Both the position numbers and the translations under genes were made by a program. A stretch of DNA of 64,000 bases from UBA7692 sp964650845. Lineage in GTDB: Bacteria; Bacteroidota; Bacteroidia; Chitinophagales; LD1. The notes beneath the pieces were generated by a model that made no database searches, was not told the origin of the DNA, and saw nothing but the letters and a program-made list of their open reading frames with translations. This document shows positions 1-9,270 of this stretch, piece by piece (position 1 is the first letter of the stretch; each line of letters opens with the position of its first letter). The DNA lies in NCBI GenBank assembly GCA_964650845.1, contig CAZYXR010000007.1:1-64000 (forward strand), in the 5' to 3' direction.

Positions 1-1669
1 CGAAATTGAGCCGCATTTAGAAAAATATGAAAACGACCCAATGCTGGGGGTGGACGTAATAAACAAAGCCGGAGAGTTAGGCTTGTTGGGCTTACACATA
101 CCCGCAGAGTATGGTGGCGAAGGTAAAGACATAACTACCTTCTCATACGTTACCGAGGTATTGGGCTGGGGGCACGGGTTAAGTGTTGCCATTGGCGCAC
201 ACACAGGTATTGGCACTTGCCCAATTATCTATTATGGTACCGATGCACAACGTTCAAAATATCTACCAAAATTAGCCACTGGCGAATTGAAAGCCGCCTA
301 CTGCCTAACCGAACCTTGGAGCGGCTCGGATGCATTGGGCGCGCGCACAAAAGCGGTTTTGAGCGAAGACGGAAAATACTACACACTAACAGGGCAAAAA
401 ATGTGGATTACCAATGCAGGTTTTGCAGATGTGTTTGTTGTATTCGCAAAAATTGACGGGGACGATAAAAAATTCACCGGCTTTATTGTTCAAAAAGGAT
501 TTGAAGGTGTGAGTGTAGGTGCAGAAGAGAAAAAGANNNNNNNNNNCATTAAATCATCATCTACTCGCCAAGTATTTTTTAATAATGTAAAAGTGCCGGC
601 AGAAAACCTATTGGGCGAAGAAGGCAAAGGACACAAAATAGCTTTTCAAATATTGAACATCGGGCGCTACAAGCTATGCAACGGTGTGTTGGGCGGTGCA
701 AAAAAAGCATTGGGTCAAGCAGTAAAATATGCAAACGAGCGCCAACAATTCAAAACACCTATTTCGCAGTTTGGAGCAATCAAACAAAAATTGGGCGAAA
801 TGGCTATCCGCGTTTGGACTGCCGAATCTGCCTCGTATCGTGTTTGCGATTGGATAAACCAAAAAGAACACGATTTAAAAGCAGAAGGCAAATCGATGAC
901 CGAGTATTTAACAGGTGGCGCAGAAGAATACCAAATAGAATGCGCCTTGCTAAAAGTTATTGGTTCGGAAGTATTGGATTATGTGGTGGACGAGGGCTTA
1001 CAAATTCATGGTGGATATGGATTTAGCGAAGAGTATCCAATGGCACGCGCATATCGCGATAGCCGCATCAATCGCATATTTGAAGGCACCAACGAAATCA
1101 ACCGTATGTTATCAATTGATGCCTTGTTGAAGTTTGCTATGAAAGGTAAAGTAGATTTGATGGGGCCGGGTATGGCCATTCAAAAAGAACTTTTGAGTGT
1201 ACCAGATTTTGGCTCGAATGATGACAGCGATGATGTGTTTGCAGCCGAGAAAAAAGCATTGAAAAATGCTAAAAAAGCATTCTTGTTGGTTGCAGGAGGT
1301 GCTGTACAAAAACTGATGCAAAAACTAAGCACCGAACAAGAAATTTTGATACACTCATCAGATATTCTAAGCGACATTTTAGTAATGGAAAGTGCCATGT
1401 TGCGTGCCGAAAAGTTGGTAAACCTCCATGGTTTAGAAGCATCGCAAGTTTACGTTGACATGGTAAAATGTTTCTTCTTTGATGCATTGGAACGCATTGG
1501 CGTTAATGGCCGTTCGGCTTTAGCAGCTTATGCAGGTGGCGATGAACTGCGTGTGATGCAAATGGGTTTAAAACGCTTCACCAAATATGAAACGGTAAAT
1601 ACAAAGAATATTCGCAGAGCAGTAGCCGATAAATTGATTGATGAAAACGGCTATCCTTTCTGGGATTAA
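1..1669 (+). CDS. Acyl-CoA dehydrogenase, 5' end cut by window edge
   Basis: FAD-dependent oxidation of acyl-CoA thioesters (beta-oxidation type). The reading frame is open from base 2 (EIEPHLEKYEND...) and the gene starts outside the window. Visible family signatures are the flavin/substrate segment AAYCLTEPWSGSDA, the substrate-contact segment IKSSSTRQVFF, and the C-terminal ARAYRDSRINRIFEGTNEI segment in which the catalytic Glu of this family lies. A long extra helical C-terminal region follows (to FWD), as in the ~600-residue Bacteroidota members. Ten N at 537-546 interrupt the stretch between KK and IKSSS. The family expects only about two residues there (KK-x-G-IKSSS), so the true gap is probably about 4 nt and the frame is preserved. 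A strong terminator follows. Confidence 0.93.
   Translation, partial: EIEPHLEKYENDPMLGVDVINKAGELGLLGLHIPAEYGGEGKDITTFSYVTEVLGWGHGLSVAIGAHTGIGTCPIIYYGTDAQRSKYLPKLATGELKAAYCLTEPWSGSDALGARTKAVLSEDGKYYTLTGQKMWITNAGFADVFVVFAKIDGDDKKFTGFIVQKGFEGVSVGAEEKKXXXXIKSSSTRQVFFNNVKVPAENLLGEEGKGHKIAFQILNIGRYKLCNGVLGGAKKALGQAVKYANERQQFKTPISQFGAIKQKLGEMAIRVWTAESASYRVCDWINQKEHDLKAEGKSMTEYLTGGAEEYQIECALLKVIGSEVLDYVVDEGLQIHGGYGFSEEYPMARAYRDSRINRIFEGTNEINRMLSIDALLKFAMKGKVDLMGPGMAIQKELLSVPDFGSNDDSDDVFAAEKKALKNAKKAFLLVAGGAVQKLMQKLSTEQEILIHSSDILSDILVMESAMLRAEKLVNLHGLEASQVYVDMVKCFFFDALERIGVNGRSALAAYAGGDELRVMQMGLKRFTKYETVNTKNIRRAVADKLIDENGYPFWD
537..546. other. Scaffold gap (10 N) inside acyl-CoA dehydrogenase
   Basis: Ten ambiguous bases join two contigs. 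The conserved family segment suggests that only about 4 bases are missing, so the N count is a placeholder. Confidence 0.95.
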
Positions 1670-1715
1670 ACAGTCAATAGCATTATATATTGCTGTATAA
1701 TGCAGCATCATACAA

Positions 1716-1745
1716 AACGCAGCCCAGAAAAGGCTGCGTTTTTTT
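1716..1745 (+). terminator. Rho-independent terminator after acyl-CoA dehydrogenase
   Basis: A perfect 9-bp stem AACGCAGCC/GGCTGCGTT with a 7-nt loop is followed by a run of T. It lies 47 bp after the stop codon of the + strand gene. Confidence 0.88.
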
Positions 1746-1795
1746 ATTGAAGCTAATAAGCAAGTTATAAGTTAGCCCCCCGCAACAATCAAAAA

Positions 1796-3043
1796 CTATT
1801 GCACACAAAATTCTTGCAAAAACTCTTGTGCTTGCGCTACACCCATTCCCGCGCTGGCACGTAAATCTTCGCAGCCACCGGCATTGTTGTTCTGCAACAC
1901 TCGCGCAATGCCTCTATTGAACAAAGCACTGCTATTGTTTGGAGTAATAACTAACACACGGTTATAATCAGCAATGGCATCACTATAATAACCATACAAA
2001 ATTTTAATGTTAGCTAACGCAATAATTGACCGCACATCCGAAGGGTCTTTTTCAATTGCCTTTTTAAAATCGTTTGAAGCCTCGGTGTAGTTGCCCAACA
2101 TATTGTTGGTAATCCCTCTACCAAACATAGCACCGGAATAGGTAGAATCTATACTTAGCACTTTAGAGAAATCTCTTTCTGCTCCGGCAGCATCACCGGC
2201 TCGCTTGCGTAAAATTGCACGATTCAAAAAAGCATGCGAACAAGTTGTATTAAGTTTTATTGCACGATTCAAATCTGTAAGTGCATCTTCACTATTACCC
2301 ATTCTGCGCAGCACTAAACTGCGGTTGATAAAATTGACATCCACCTCCGGAAAATCAATAGTGGCTTGCGATAGCAGAGCTAAAGCAGCATCGTTGTCGC
2401 CTCTTTCGCTTAATGCCAAGGCTTTTATATTTATTGCAAAAATTGAACGAGGTTTTTTCGCCAGCACTTCATCGGCATGTTGAATTGCTGCATCAAAATC
2501 TTTGGCTTTCAGCTCCACCATTGCTTTTTTCAACAATAAACTCACATCATTTGGCGCAGCATTTATTAAAGTATTGATATCGCTGATAGCACCCGAATGG
2601 TCGTTGGCAGAGGATTTAATATCGGCATTCGATTCAATAAAACATTTATTGAGCGGCTCTAACTGCAAGGCGGTTGTAATATCGCTTTTAGCACCGATAT
2701 AATCGGTTAATAATACTCGCGCTCGTGCGCGTTCATCATAAAAAATTGCCGAGTGCGGACTTAATGAAATTGCTGTATTATAATCATCTAAAGCAGCTTG
2801 AGTTCTACCCATCATAGAATATACCCGCGCCCGTTTCATATAACTCTCGGCAAAACTCGGATCTGTTTCTATTGCCTGGCGATATTCAACTAACGACCTA
2901 TCTACATTACCCATGTGCAATTGGTTGTCGCCCGATTGAATATACTTTATGGCTAAATCGCGCAGGTTTTGATTTTGAGCATGTGCGACTATTGCAACGA
3001 AACTGAAAATCACGAAAAAAATATGCTTGTAGAAGTGCTTCAT
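1796..3043 (-). CDS. Secreted tetratricopeptide-repeat protein
   Basis: A 415-residue exported protein with an N-terminal signal peptide (hydrophobic IFFVIFSFVAIVAHAQ, cleavage likely after AHA). It is followed by about eleven consecutive TPR units, recognisable by repeated A-x-x-D-Y/F-x-x-A-I-x-x-x-P-x motifs such as ALDDYNTAISLSP, ALTDLNRAIKLN, ASNDFKKAIEKDP and AIADYNRVLVITP. TPR arrays bind other proteins; no catalytic domain is visible. It probably acts in the periplasm as a scaffold. It stands alone on its strand, and its exact partner cannot be told from the sequence. Confidence 0.88.
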   Translation of the reverse strand: MKHFYKHIFFVIFSFVAIVAHAQNQNLRDLAIKYIQSGDNQLHMGNVDRSLVEYRQAIETDPSFAESYMKRARVYSMMGRTQAALDDYNTAISLSPHSAIFYDERARARVLLTDYIGAKSDITTALQLEPLNKCFIESNADIKSSANDHSGAISDINTLINAAPNDVSLLLKKAMVELKAKDFDAAIQHADEVLAKKPRSIFAINIKALALSERGDNDAALALLSQATIDFPEVDVNFINRSLVLRRMGNSEDALTDLNRAIKLNTTCSHAFLNRAILRKRAGDAAGAERDFSKVLSIDSTYSGAMFGRGITNNMLGNYTEASNDFKKAIEKDPSDVRSIIALANIKILYGYYSDAIADYNRVLVITPNNSSALFNRGIARVLQNNNAGGCEDLRASAGMGVAQAQEFLQEFCVQ

Positions 3044-3170
3044 CAGTGAAAGTTTTATGCCGATAAAGATAAATTTTTCGCCACAAAAAATATTAGAAAC
3101 AATCTTAACTGTTTGGCAAAAAAACTTTTTCGATTTGTAAATCTAAAAAGTGCTGAAAGGGTATTACCAA

Positions 3171-3827
3171 CTATTCTTTCTTTCTAAAGTCGCCACGTTT
3201 CCATGCGCGAATAAACTCGGCCCAAGCAAGTGGATTAAAAATATTTTGTGGTGGCAATTGCCCTTTGTAAGAATAATTTACAGCACGTGTTTGCATAGCT
3301 CGCTTGGTTGCCTCATCACCGCTCAGTTCCATTTCTTTAGCAGCAGCAATAAGTTTTTCGCGCTCTAAATTTTGGCGGGCAAGTTCTTCCAAATCGTTTG
3401 GTGCTTTTAAATCTAAAAATGCTTGGCGAAATGCCTCGCGACTACCCCAAGGATAAATGATAGTTGGTTTCAAATAATATTCCGAGCGGGTCATCAATTG
3501 AATAACCGAATACTTTTCGGTTTCTAAGTTTACAGGAATAATATAAGCAGCAGTACCAAAACCAATGTGGCTAAAAAAAATAGTATCGCCCTCATGTGCT
3601 GCAAACGAAAAATAACCCTCGCCATTGGCCGATGTGCCACGGGTTCTATTTTTAAGTGTAATACTGGCAAACGGCACCGCAACCAAGCTATCAGCAGTCA
3701 TCACCAAACCACTAAATTGAATCAATTTCGGTTCATTCGCTTCTTGCGCTGTAATAGTTTTTACAGCTAACAAAAGCACACTAAGTATTATTGAAATTCT
3801 TTTCACTAAAAACGAATATAAAAGCAT
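3171..3827 (-). CDS. Exported protein with CarboxypepD_reg-like domain
   Basis: A 218-residue protein with a signal peptide (ISIILSVLLLAVKTITAQ) and then a beta-sandwich of the carboxypeptidase regulatory-like type: FSGLVMTADSLVAVPFASITLKN, a GYFSFAAHEGDTIFFSHIGF core, and a charged C-terminal helix region. Such domains usually sit at the N-terminus of TonB receptors, but here the domain stands without a barrel. It may be an envelope protein that contacts other surface proteins. ATG at 3827 gives MLLYSF; an internal start nearer the signal peptide cannot be excluded. The function is unknown. Confidence 0.75.
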   Translation of the reverse strand: MLLYSFLVKRISIILSVLLLAVKTITAQEANEPKLIQFSGLVMTADSLVAVPFASITLKNRTRGTSANGEGYFSFAAHEGDTIFFSHIGFGTAAYIIPVNLETEKYSVIQLMTRSEYYLKPTIIYPWGSREAFRQAFLDLKAPNDLEELARQNLEREKLIAAAKEMELSGDEATKRAMQTRAVNYSYKGQLPPQNIFNPLAWAEFIRAWKRGDFRKKE

Positions 3828-4016
3828 TGATGTTTAATTGTATCATGCTTTGCAGTTTTTCCAACATTTAACTTTATGGTAAGCCTGAGTTTAAAATAAT
3901 AGTGGAAAATGTGTGTATAAGACAGCAATTTCTGCATCCTTAACCTTCACTTAACTTTAGGGTTACAATGCCGTTTTATTGCCAAACTACTTTCGCGCTC
4001 ACAAATAAAACGGCAA

Positions 4017-7004
4017 ATGAAAGGCTTCATTTTTACACTATTAGCTTTAGTTTCATTCAACACAACAGTATTGGCACAAAAAGGTACTGTTTCGGGAAAA
4101 ATAGTAGACAGCAAATCGGGCGAAACTTTGATTGGCGTAGCGGTGGTAATAGAAAACAGCAATCCGCCAATTGGTGCAGTAAGCGATATAGACGGCAACT
4201 TCGTTATAGGCAATGTAGCCGAAGGAACACACAATGTAGTGGTAAAATACATGGGCTATCAGCAAAATACTTTTAAAGGAATAAAAGTGGTTGATGGCAA
4301 AATTGCATCATTGAATATTGCCATGCAGGAAGAAACCACCAACCTTAATGAGATTGTGGTGGTAGCCGAAGCAAGACGCGAAACACAAAGTGCCATATAC
4401 ATTATGCAAAAAAACAGCACTGTTATTCAAAGTGGTATTTCGAGCGAGGATATAAAACGCAGCCCCGACCGCAGCAGTAGCGATGCCCTGCGAAGAGTTA
4501 GCGGAGCTACCATTCAAGATGGCAAATTTGCAGTTATTCGCGGTTTAGCAGATAGATACAATATGGCAATGCTAAATAGCGCCATACTACCAAGTACCGA
4601 GCCAGACCGCAAGTCTTTCGCGTTTGATATTTTTCCGGCAAACGTGCTTGATAATATATTGATAATGAAAACCGGACAGCCCGATTTGCCCAGCGAATGG
4701 TCGGGTGGATTGATACAATTAAACACGCGCGATATTCCCGAAAAAAGTTTCTTCAACATCAACTATGGTATCAGTTTTACCGAGCAAACTACATTTAAAC
4801 CTTATTACAACTACACCGGTAGCAAAACCGATTGGCTCGGGTTTGATAAATCAAACAGAACCTTGCCCGAAGATTTTCCTTCAGTTTTAGACTTTCAATA
4901 CAAAACTACCGACAGCACAAAAAATGCCTACGGCAAAAAACTATCAAAAAACAGTTGGCAAACCAATAAGCAAAACATTGCATATCCGGGGCATAGCTTG
5001 CAAATGAGTGGCGGTTACGCATTGCGTAAAAAAGATTTTCAATTAGGAGGAATTGTAGCGCTTACCTACTCTAATACCTTACGCTATACCGAAGGCACAC
5101 GCGACAGAATTGACGGAGACGGCTCGCCATATCTCGATTTCAACGATAAAACGTACAACAACTCGGTTACTGCCGCAGCACTTGCAAACATTAGTGCGGT
5201 GATAAAAAACAGACATCGCATTTCATGGAAAAATGTTTACACCATCAATTCTGACGACAATACTGTAATGCGCGATGGTTCAAGCACATTCAGCCACAGA
5301 AACATAAAACGCACCAATTTAGAATTTACCAGTGCAAGGGTGTTTTCATCAAATCTATTGGGCGACCATTCTATTGGCGCAAGCGATGTAAAATTTCGTT
5401 GGAATGGCGGAGTGATTTTAATGGATAGAGACCAACCTGCCACAAGAAGATATTCGTATGAAAAAAGTATGAGCGCAGACGAATCAGCTCCGTATTTACT
5501 TAACCTACCGGCAACCGGAAGCGACCCAAAATATGGTGCAATGTTTCACAGTAAACTCAAAGAAACTACTTACAATGCAGGTGCCGAAGTAGCAGTTCCA
5601 TTCCGTATAAATGGAGCAAAACAAAATGTAAAAGTTGGTGCCTTTTTTCAAAACAGAAGCAGAAATTTTGAGGCGCGCAATTTGTTTATGCGCAAAGTGT
5701 ATTTGAACGACTCTGTTCTATCATTACCTATTGAAAACATCATCAATCCACAAGGTTTTGAAAATGGCTCATTAAGGTTTGAACAAGTAGCTTTTCCTCA
5801 AGACCAATACCGTGCAGTTTCAAATACTTATGCAGCTTTTGCCATGATGGAAAACACTATGAGCACCTGGTTTAAAATGGTGTGGGGATTCAGGTTTGAA
5901 TATTTTACACAAAACCTTACATCGGCAAACAAAATAAATGTGGACTTGGTGCGCGATGCTAATGGCAATGTAGTTTTAGACGAAAATTTTCAACCCTCTT
6001 TTATTGGAAATTATGTAGATACTACATATAAAAAGAGCTACTACTCTGGCGTGTATACTGCCAATACAGCAGGTAAAATTTCTACAAAATTCCCACTGCT
6101 ACCTTCTATCAATTTCATTTTTAAATTGAATGATGCAATGAACTTTCGCGCCTCATATTCACAAAGCATGAGCCGACCTGAATTTAGAGAATGTGCACCT
6201 TTCAGATACTACGATTTTGTAACCGAATACGAATTGGTAGGCAATCCAAATTTGCTTCAAACTTTTATACATAATGCCGATTTACGTTATGAGTGGTTTT
6301 TAGGAAAAGGGCAGGCAATAAATGCAAGTGTGTTTTACAAACGTTTTCAAAACACCATTGAGCTGGCTGCTCAATCAGGCGGAGGTGTGGATATTTACGC
6401 CTACTCTAATGCTACAAAAGCCAACTTGGTGGGTGTGGAATTAGAAGTGCGCAAAAACCTCGACTTCATTACAAAAAAATTAGAGGATGTTACCTTCACA
6501 GCAAATCTTTCATACATATACAGTAGGGTAGATTTAAGTAATGTAAAAAACCTTGCTGCCGATGAATTAAAACGCCCAATGATGGGGCAATCGCCATACA
6601 CCATTAACCTTGGCTTAGGCTATCAACATCCCAAAATTGGTTTTGGCGCAACCATTCTTTACAATCAGGTAGGCGAAAGATTGAGCGTTACCGGCATTAC
6701 CGGCAACCCTGCTTGGTACGAGCATTTCCGCCCGCTGTTAGATTTACAACTAAGTCAAAAATTTTGGGAAGATAGAGGCGTTATCCGCTTAACATTAAGC
6801 GACTTGATAGCAAAACCAACCATTTTCTACCAAAATCAACTAACGGCTAATGATGCTGCAGAAGTGAATAGTTCAAGCAATCCGAATGGCACGTTGGAGC
6901 AGATAAACAATCAAAATCGCCATTACCAAAAAGACCGCGATTATGTGGTGCGCAGCTTTAAAAACTATCGCACTTATACCTTGCAAATCGGCTTTACTTT
7001 TTAA
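4017..7004 (+). CDS. TonB-dependent outer membrane receptor
   Basis: A 995-residue outer membrane receptor that imports a ligand using TonB energy. Order of parts: signal peptide (MKGFIFTLLALVSFNTTVLAQ); CarboxypepD_reg-like domain (about 24-105, GTVSGKIVDSKSGETLIGVAV); plug (about 110-240, with NEIVVVAEARRETQSA and the RGLADRYNMAMLN segment); and a long beta-barrel ending in an aromatic residue (YTLQIGFTF), as required for BAM insertion. No SusD-like lipoprotein follows, so this is not a typical polysaccharide utilisation pair. The substrate cannot be read from the sequence. It is monocistronic by context. Confidence 0.92.
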   Translation: MKGFIFTLLALVSFNTTVLAQKGTVSGKIVDSKSGETLIGVAVVIENSNPPIGAVSDIDGNFVIGNVAEGTHNVVVKYMGYQQNTFKGIKVVDGKIASLNIAMQEETTNLNEIVVVAEARRETQSAIYIMQKNSTVIQSGISSEDIKRSPDRSSSDALRRVSGATIQDGKFAVIRGLADRYNMAMLNSAILPSTEPDRKSFAFDIFPANVLDNILIMKTGQPDLPSEWSGGLIQLNTRDIPEKSFFNINYGISFTEQTTFKPYYNYTGSKTDWLGFDKSNRTLPEDFPSVLDFQYKTTDSTKNAYGKKLSKNSWQTNKQNIAYPGHSLQMSGGYALRKKDFQLGGIVALTYSNTLRYTEGTRDRIDGDGSPYLDFNDKTYNNSVTAAALANISAVIKNRHRISWKNVYTINSDDNTVMRDGSSTFSHRNIKRTNLEFTSARVFSSNLLGDHSIGASDVKFRWNGGVILMDRDQPATRRYSYEKSMSADESAPYLLNLPATGSDPKYGAMFHSKLKETTYNAGAEVAVPFRINGAKQNVKVGAFFQNRSRNFEARNLFMRKVYLNDSVLSLPIENIINPQGFENGSLRFEQVAFPQDQYRAVSNTYAAFAMMENTMSTWFKMVWGFRFEYFTQNLTSANKINVDLVRDANGNVVLDENFQPSFIGNYVDTTYKKSYYSGVYTANTAGKISTKFPLLPSINFIFKLNDAMNFRASYSQSMSRPEFRECAPFRYYDFVTEYELVGNPNLLQTFIHNADLRYEWFLGKGQAINASVFYKRFQNTIELAAQSGGGVDIYAYSNATKANLVGVELEVRKNLDFITKKLEDVTFTANLSYIYSRVDLSNVKNLAADELKRPMMGQSPYTINLGLGYQHPKIGFGATILYNQVGERLSVTGITGNPAWYEHFRPLLDLQLSQKFWEDRGVIRLTLSDLIAKPTIFYQNQLTANDAAEVNSSSNPNGTLEQINNQNRHYQKDRDYVVRSFKNYRTYTLQIGFTF

Positions 7005-7082
7005 AAGCAATTTGTTACAACTTAATAAAAGGCTACTTTCATCTGTAACAAAAACTTCATTGTAGTTACACACATTTTTGTT

Positions 7083-7142
7083 TTAGACTACTTCACTTCG
7101 CAAGCTACGCTCAGTAATGACGCGCTTGTTTTGCTCAGAAAT
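7083..7142. repeat. Short dispersed repeat, copy 1
   Basis: An intergenic stretch containing CAAGCTACGCTC and ACGCG. It aligns over about 55 bp with 32327-32389 (about three quarters identical by eye, sharing TACTTC, CAAGCTACGCTC, GTAA, ACGCG and CAG). It is probably a small dispersed genomic repeat. Confidence 0.5.
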
Positions 7143-7185
7143 AAACTGTAAAGCGAAGATGACACAATTTACACAGCCGCATTTA

Positions 7186-7488
7186 CTAATACACTAAAAC
7201 TTCGTGAATGATTACCTCATTCATTTCTTTATTAAGTAGTTCTTTTATTTTGTTTCTGCTGTAATACAACTCTTGTTTTAATGCTGCCGAATCTACATTG
7301 ATGTACAACTTAGTTCCCTTTAAATGCAGCGACTTAGTGTGGTTCGAAATAGGCTTACCCATCAATTCATTCCACAATTGCCTAACTTTAAGTTCGTCCA
7401 TGCGCGGCTTCAACTTCAAATCTTTTACAAGCGTTGATAGCGCATCACCTAAGCTAATTTGATTTTCGGAAGAAGGTCTGTAATACAT
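7186..7488 (-). CDS. DUF721 (DciA-like) protein
   Basis: A 100-residue protein of the DUF721 family. The central segment LRQLWNELMGKPISNHTKSL (here VRQLW...) and the strand LYINVDSAALKQELYYSRNKI are typical. The family is related to DciA, a proposed loader of the replicative helicase, but small Bacteroidota members are mostly uncharacterised. It lies 18 bp downstream of the zinc peptidase gene on the same strand and is probably co-transcribed with it. Confidence 0.78.
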   Translation of the reverse strand: MYYRPSSENQISLGDALSTLVKDLKLKPRMDELKVRQLWNELMGKPISNHTKSLHLKGTKLYINVDSAALKQELYYSRNKIKELLNKEMNEVIIHEVLVY

Positions 7489-7506
7489 TGTAGGCTACCG
7501 TAACTA

Positions 7507-8178
7507 TTATCTTCTTCTCATAAAGATAGAAACATAATAAAGTAAAGTTGCCAAAGATGATATTGCAGCAACAACATAAGTCATTGCGGCCCATTTCAAT
7601 GCATCATAAGCCATATCATGTTCTTGTGCGGTTGTCATACCAGACGACTCTAACCATACTAAAGCACGTTTTGAAGCATCAAACTCTACAGGCAATGTGA
7701 TGAATGAAAACAATGTAGTTAATGCAAACAATACAATACCGGCAAGCAATAAATATGGAAACATTGTAACCGTCAAAACACCTGCAAGCAATATCCATTG
7801 CATATATCTTGATGCAAAACTAACTGCCGGAACCAGCATACTGCGCATACCTAACCAAGCATAAGCGCGTGCATGTTGCACCGCATGTCCACACTCGTGT
7901 GCGGCCACCGCTGCGGCAGCTACACTTCTACCATGATAAACATCGGTAGAAAGATTCACAGTTTTATCGGTAGGATTGTAGTGGTCGGTAAGCTTACCAT
8001 CTACACAAGTAATTTTCACATCGCCAACACCACTTTCGCGCAGCATCTTTGCGGCAATTTCGGCACCCGTCAAACTGCCTTTAAATGACACTTGCGAATA
8101 CTCTTCAAACTTACTTTTCAATCGCCATGAAACAAGAGCACTTGCTCCCATGGCTACCAACATTATTATCCAAATCAT
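7507..8178 (-). CDS. Membrane zinc metallopeptidase (Zn_peptidase_2 / YugP-like)
   Basis: A 223-residue membrane protein with an N-terminal transmembrane helix (IWIIMLVAMGASALVSW), a protease domain carrying HECGH at residues 94-98 (two His zinc ligands and the catalytic Glu), and two or three further hydrophobic segments (about 118-150 and 200-220). This matches the YugP-like neutral zinc metallopeptidases. The substrate is unknown. It is probably the first gene of a two-gene unit with the downstream DUF721 gene. Confidence 0.87.
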   Translation of the reverse strand: MIWIIMLVAMGASALVSWRLKSKFEEYSQVSFKGSLTGAEIAAKMLRESGVGDVKITCVDGKLTDHYNPTDKTVNLSTDVYHGRSVAAAAVAAHECGHAVQHARAYAWLGMRSMLVPAVSFASRYMQWILLAGVLTVTMFPYLLLAGIVLFALTTLFSFITLPVEFDASKRALVWLESSGMTTAQEHDMAYDALKWAAMTYVVAAISSLATLLYYVSIFMRRR

Positions 8179-8277
8179 AATTTAACTTTGCTTTCTGTTA
8201 ATCAAATATTGTGCTACATTCTGTAACTGACAAATTGTTACACGAATACTAATTAACAATATTGTTTTTGGCAGAAA

Positions 8278-8668
8278 CTATTGCACTTTTTTGTACAAAA
8301 TGGCAAACTTGAACTTATCAATGGTTTGAATTTCGTAGTTCATCAAACCTGTGCTATTCACTTTTTTGAATGTACCATCCGGCAATAGCGAAANNNNNNN
8401 NNNNNNNNNNNNNNGTTTTTACAGTTATCTTTGTTTGTGTAGTTTTTAAACCTGGAGGAATTTCCGATAACATTGAGGCTTGCTCCACACTAATGCGTTG
8501 CACATCACCAATGTAATTTGAATTGCTTATAACCCTTGTTTCTAAAGGAAAGTCGCTTTGGGTTGATAAAAAATAAACTTGAAACGGGGTTTCGATTTGC
8601 TTGCTACACGAAGTAAACAGCATAGTAGAAGCGGCAATTGCCAGCATTAGGGATTTAGTAGTTTTCAT
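8278..8668 (-). CDS. Small lipoprotein, paralogue of the next gene, interrupted by gap
   Basis: The start MKTTKSLMLAIAAS at 8668 gives a lipoprotein signal with lipobox FTSC. The middle region (PFQVYFLSTQSDFPLE...ISNSNYIGDVQRIS) parallels the neighbouring lipoprotein. A run of 21 N (8394-8414) cuts the gene. Reading straight through gives a false C-terminus; after a frame change the sequence continues LLPDGTFKKV...GLMNYEIQTIDKF...ILYKKVQ and stops at 8278-8280. This matches the paralogue's DDGSFIST...YLHYEIKIIENRKLVIDYIKQL. The gene is therefore probably intact and the gap size wrong. Function unknown. Confidence 0.75.
8394..8414. other. Scaffold gap (21 N)
   Basis: Ambiguous bases inside a lipoprotein gene. 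The correct C-terminal frame differs from the frame before the gap, so the true length is not 21 (modulo 3). Confidence 0.9.
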
Positions 8669-8768
8669 GGGTAATTCTTTGTACGTGCTTACCATATTTT
8701 GGTTACGCGGCCGCGAAAGAAGTGGAAATATTTTTTGCAAAAAAGCTTTTCACATTAGTTATGATGCT

Positions 8769-9164
8769 CTACAATTGTTTGATGTAGTCAATCACCAACT
8801 TACGGTTCTCAATAATTTTTATCTCATAATGAAGATAACCTCCACCAGTAGAAATAAAACTTCCATCATCTTTTAAATCAAGCTTGGTAGTTGCCACCAC
8901 TTGGCCAAGCGCATCCACCGCATCTATGCGAATTATTTTTTCGTAAGTTATCAGTTTGTTGGTTGAAGTATCAGACACATAGCCTAAAGTCTTGCGCACC
9001 TGAACCGGAGTTATCAACTTATCGTTTTGAGTAGCATATAGTGCTGGCAAACTTCTATTGGAAGTAAAAAAATATATCTCGTAAGGTGCTTCATTCTTTT
9101 TACAACCAGAAAAAAACATCATACTAAGCAAGAACATAGCAATAGATAAATTTACAAACTTCAT
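8769..9164 (-). CDS. Small lipoprotein (paralogue pair)
   Basis: A 131-residue protein with a lipoprotein signal (MKFVNLSIAMFLLSMMFFSGC, lipobox FSGC). After Lys-Lys-Asn it carries APYEIYFFTSNRSLP, parallel to TPFQVYFLSTQSDFP in the gene just downstream on the same strand (8278-8668). The whole length aligns, ending in a YEIKIIENRKLVIDYIK strand. This looks like a tandem duplication. No known domain was recognised; it probably sits on the periplasmic side of a membrane. Confidence 0.75.
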   Translation of the reverse strand: MKFVNLSIAMFLLSMMFFSGCKKNEAPYEIYFFTSNRSLPALYATQNDKLITPVQVRKTLGYVSDTSTNKLITYEKIIRIDAVDALGQVVATTKLDLKDDGSFISTGGGYLHYEIKIIENRKLVIDYIKQL

Positions 9165-9270
9165 TATTTCAACTTAATGAAATCACTTACGTTTTTTGAA
9201 TAACAAAAGTTGCAAACCGTTCGCTGCTAAAAACCATTCATTTGTAATCAAAATTTTCGTTTTTCGCAGC

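Noticed and set aside
3906..3924. GTGTATAAGACAG, similar to the Nextera transposon end AGATGTGTATAAGAGACAG
   Set aside because: Two bases of the adapter are missing and the surrounding sequence continues normally between two genes, so adapter contamination is unlikely.
8354..8390. C-terminus FAIAGWYIQKSE of the first lipoprotein
   Set aside because: It comes from reading through the N run in a wrong frame; the paralogue shows that the correct frame ends at 8278.
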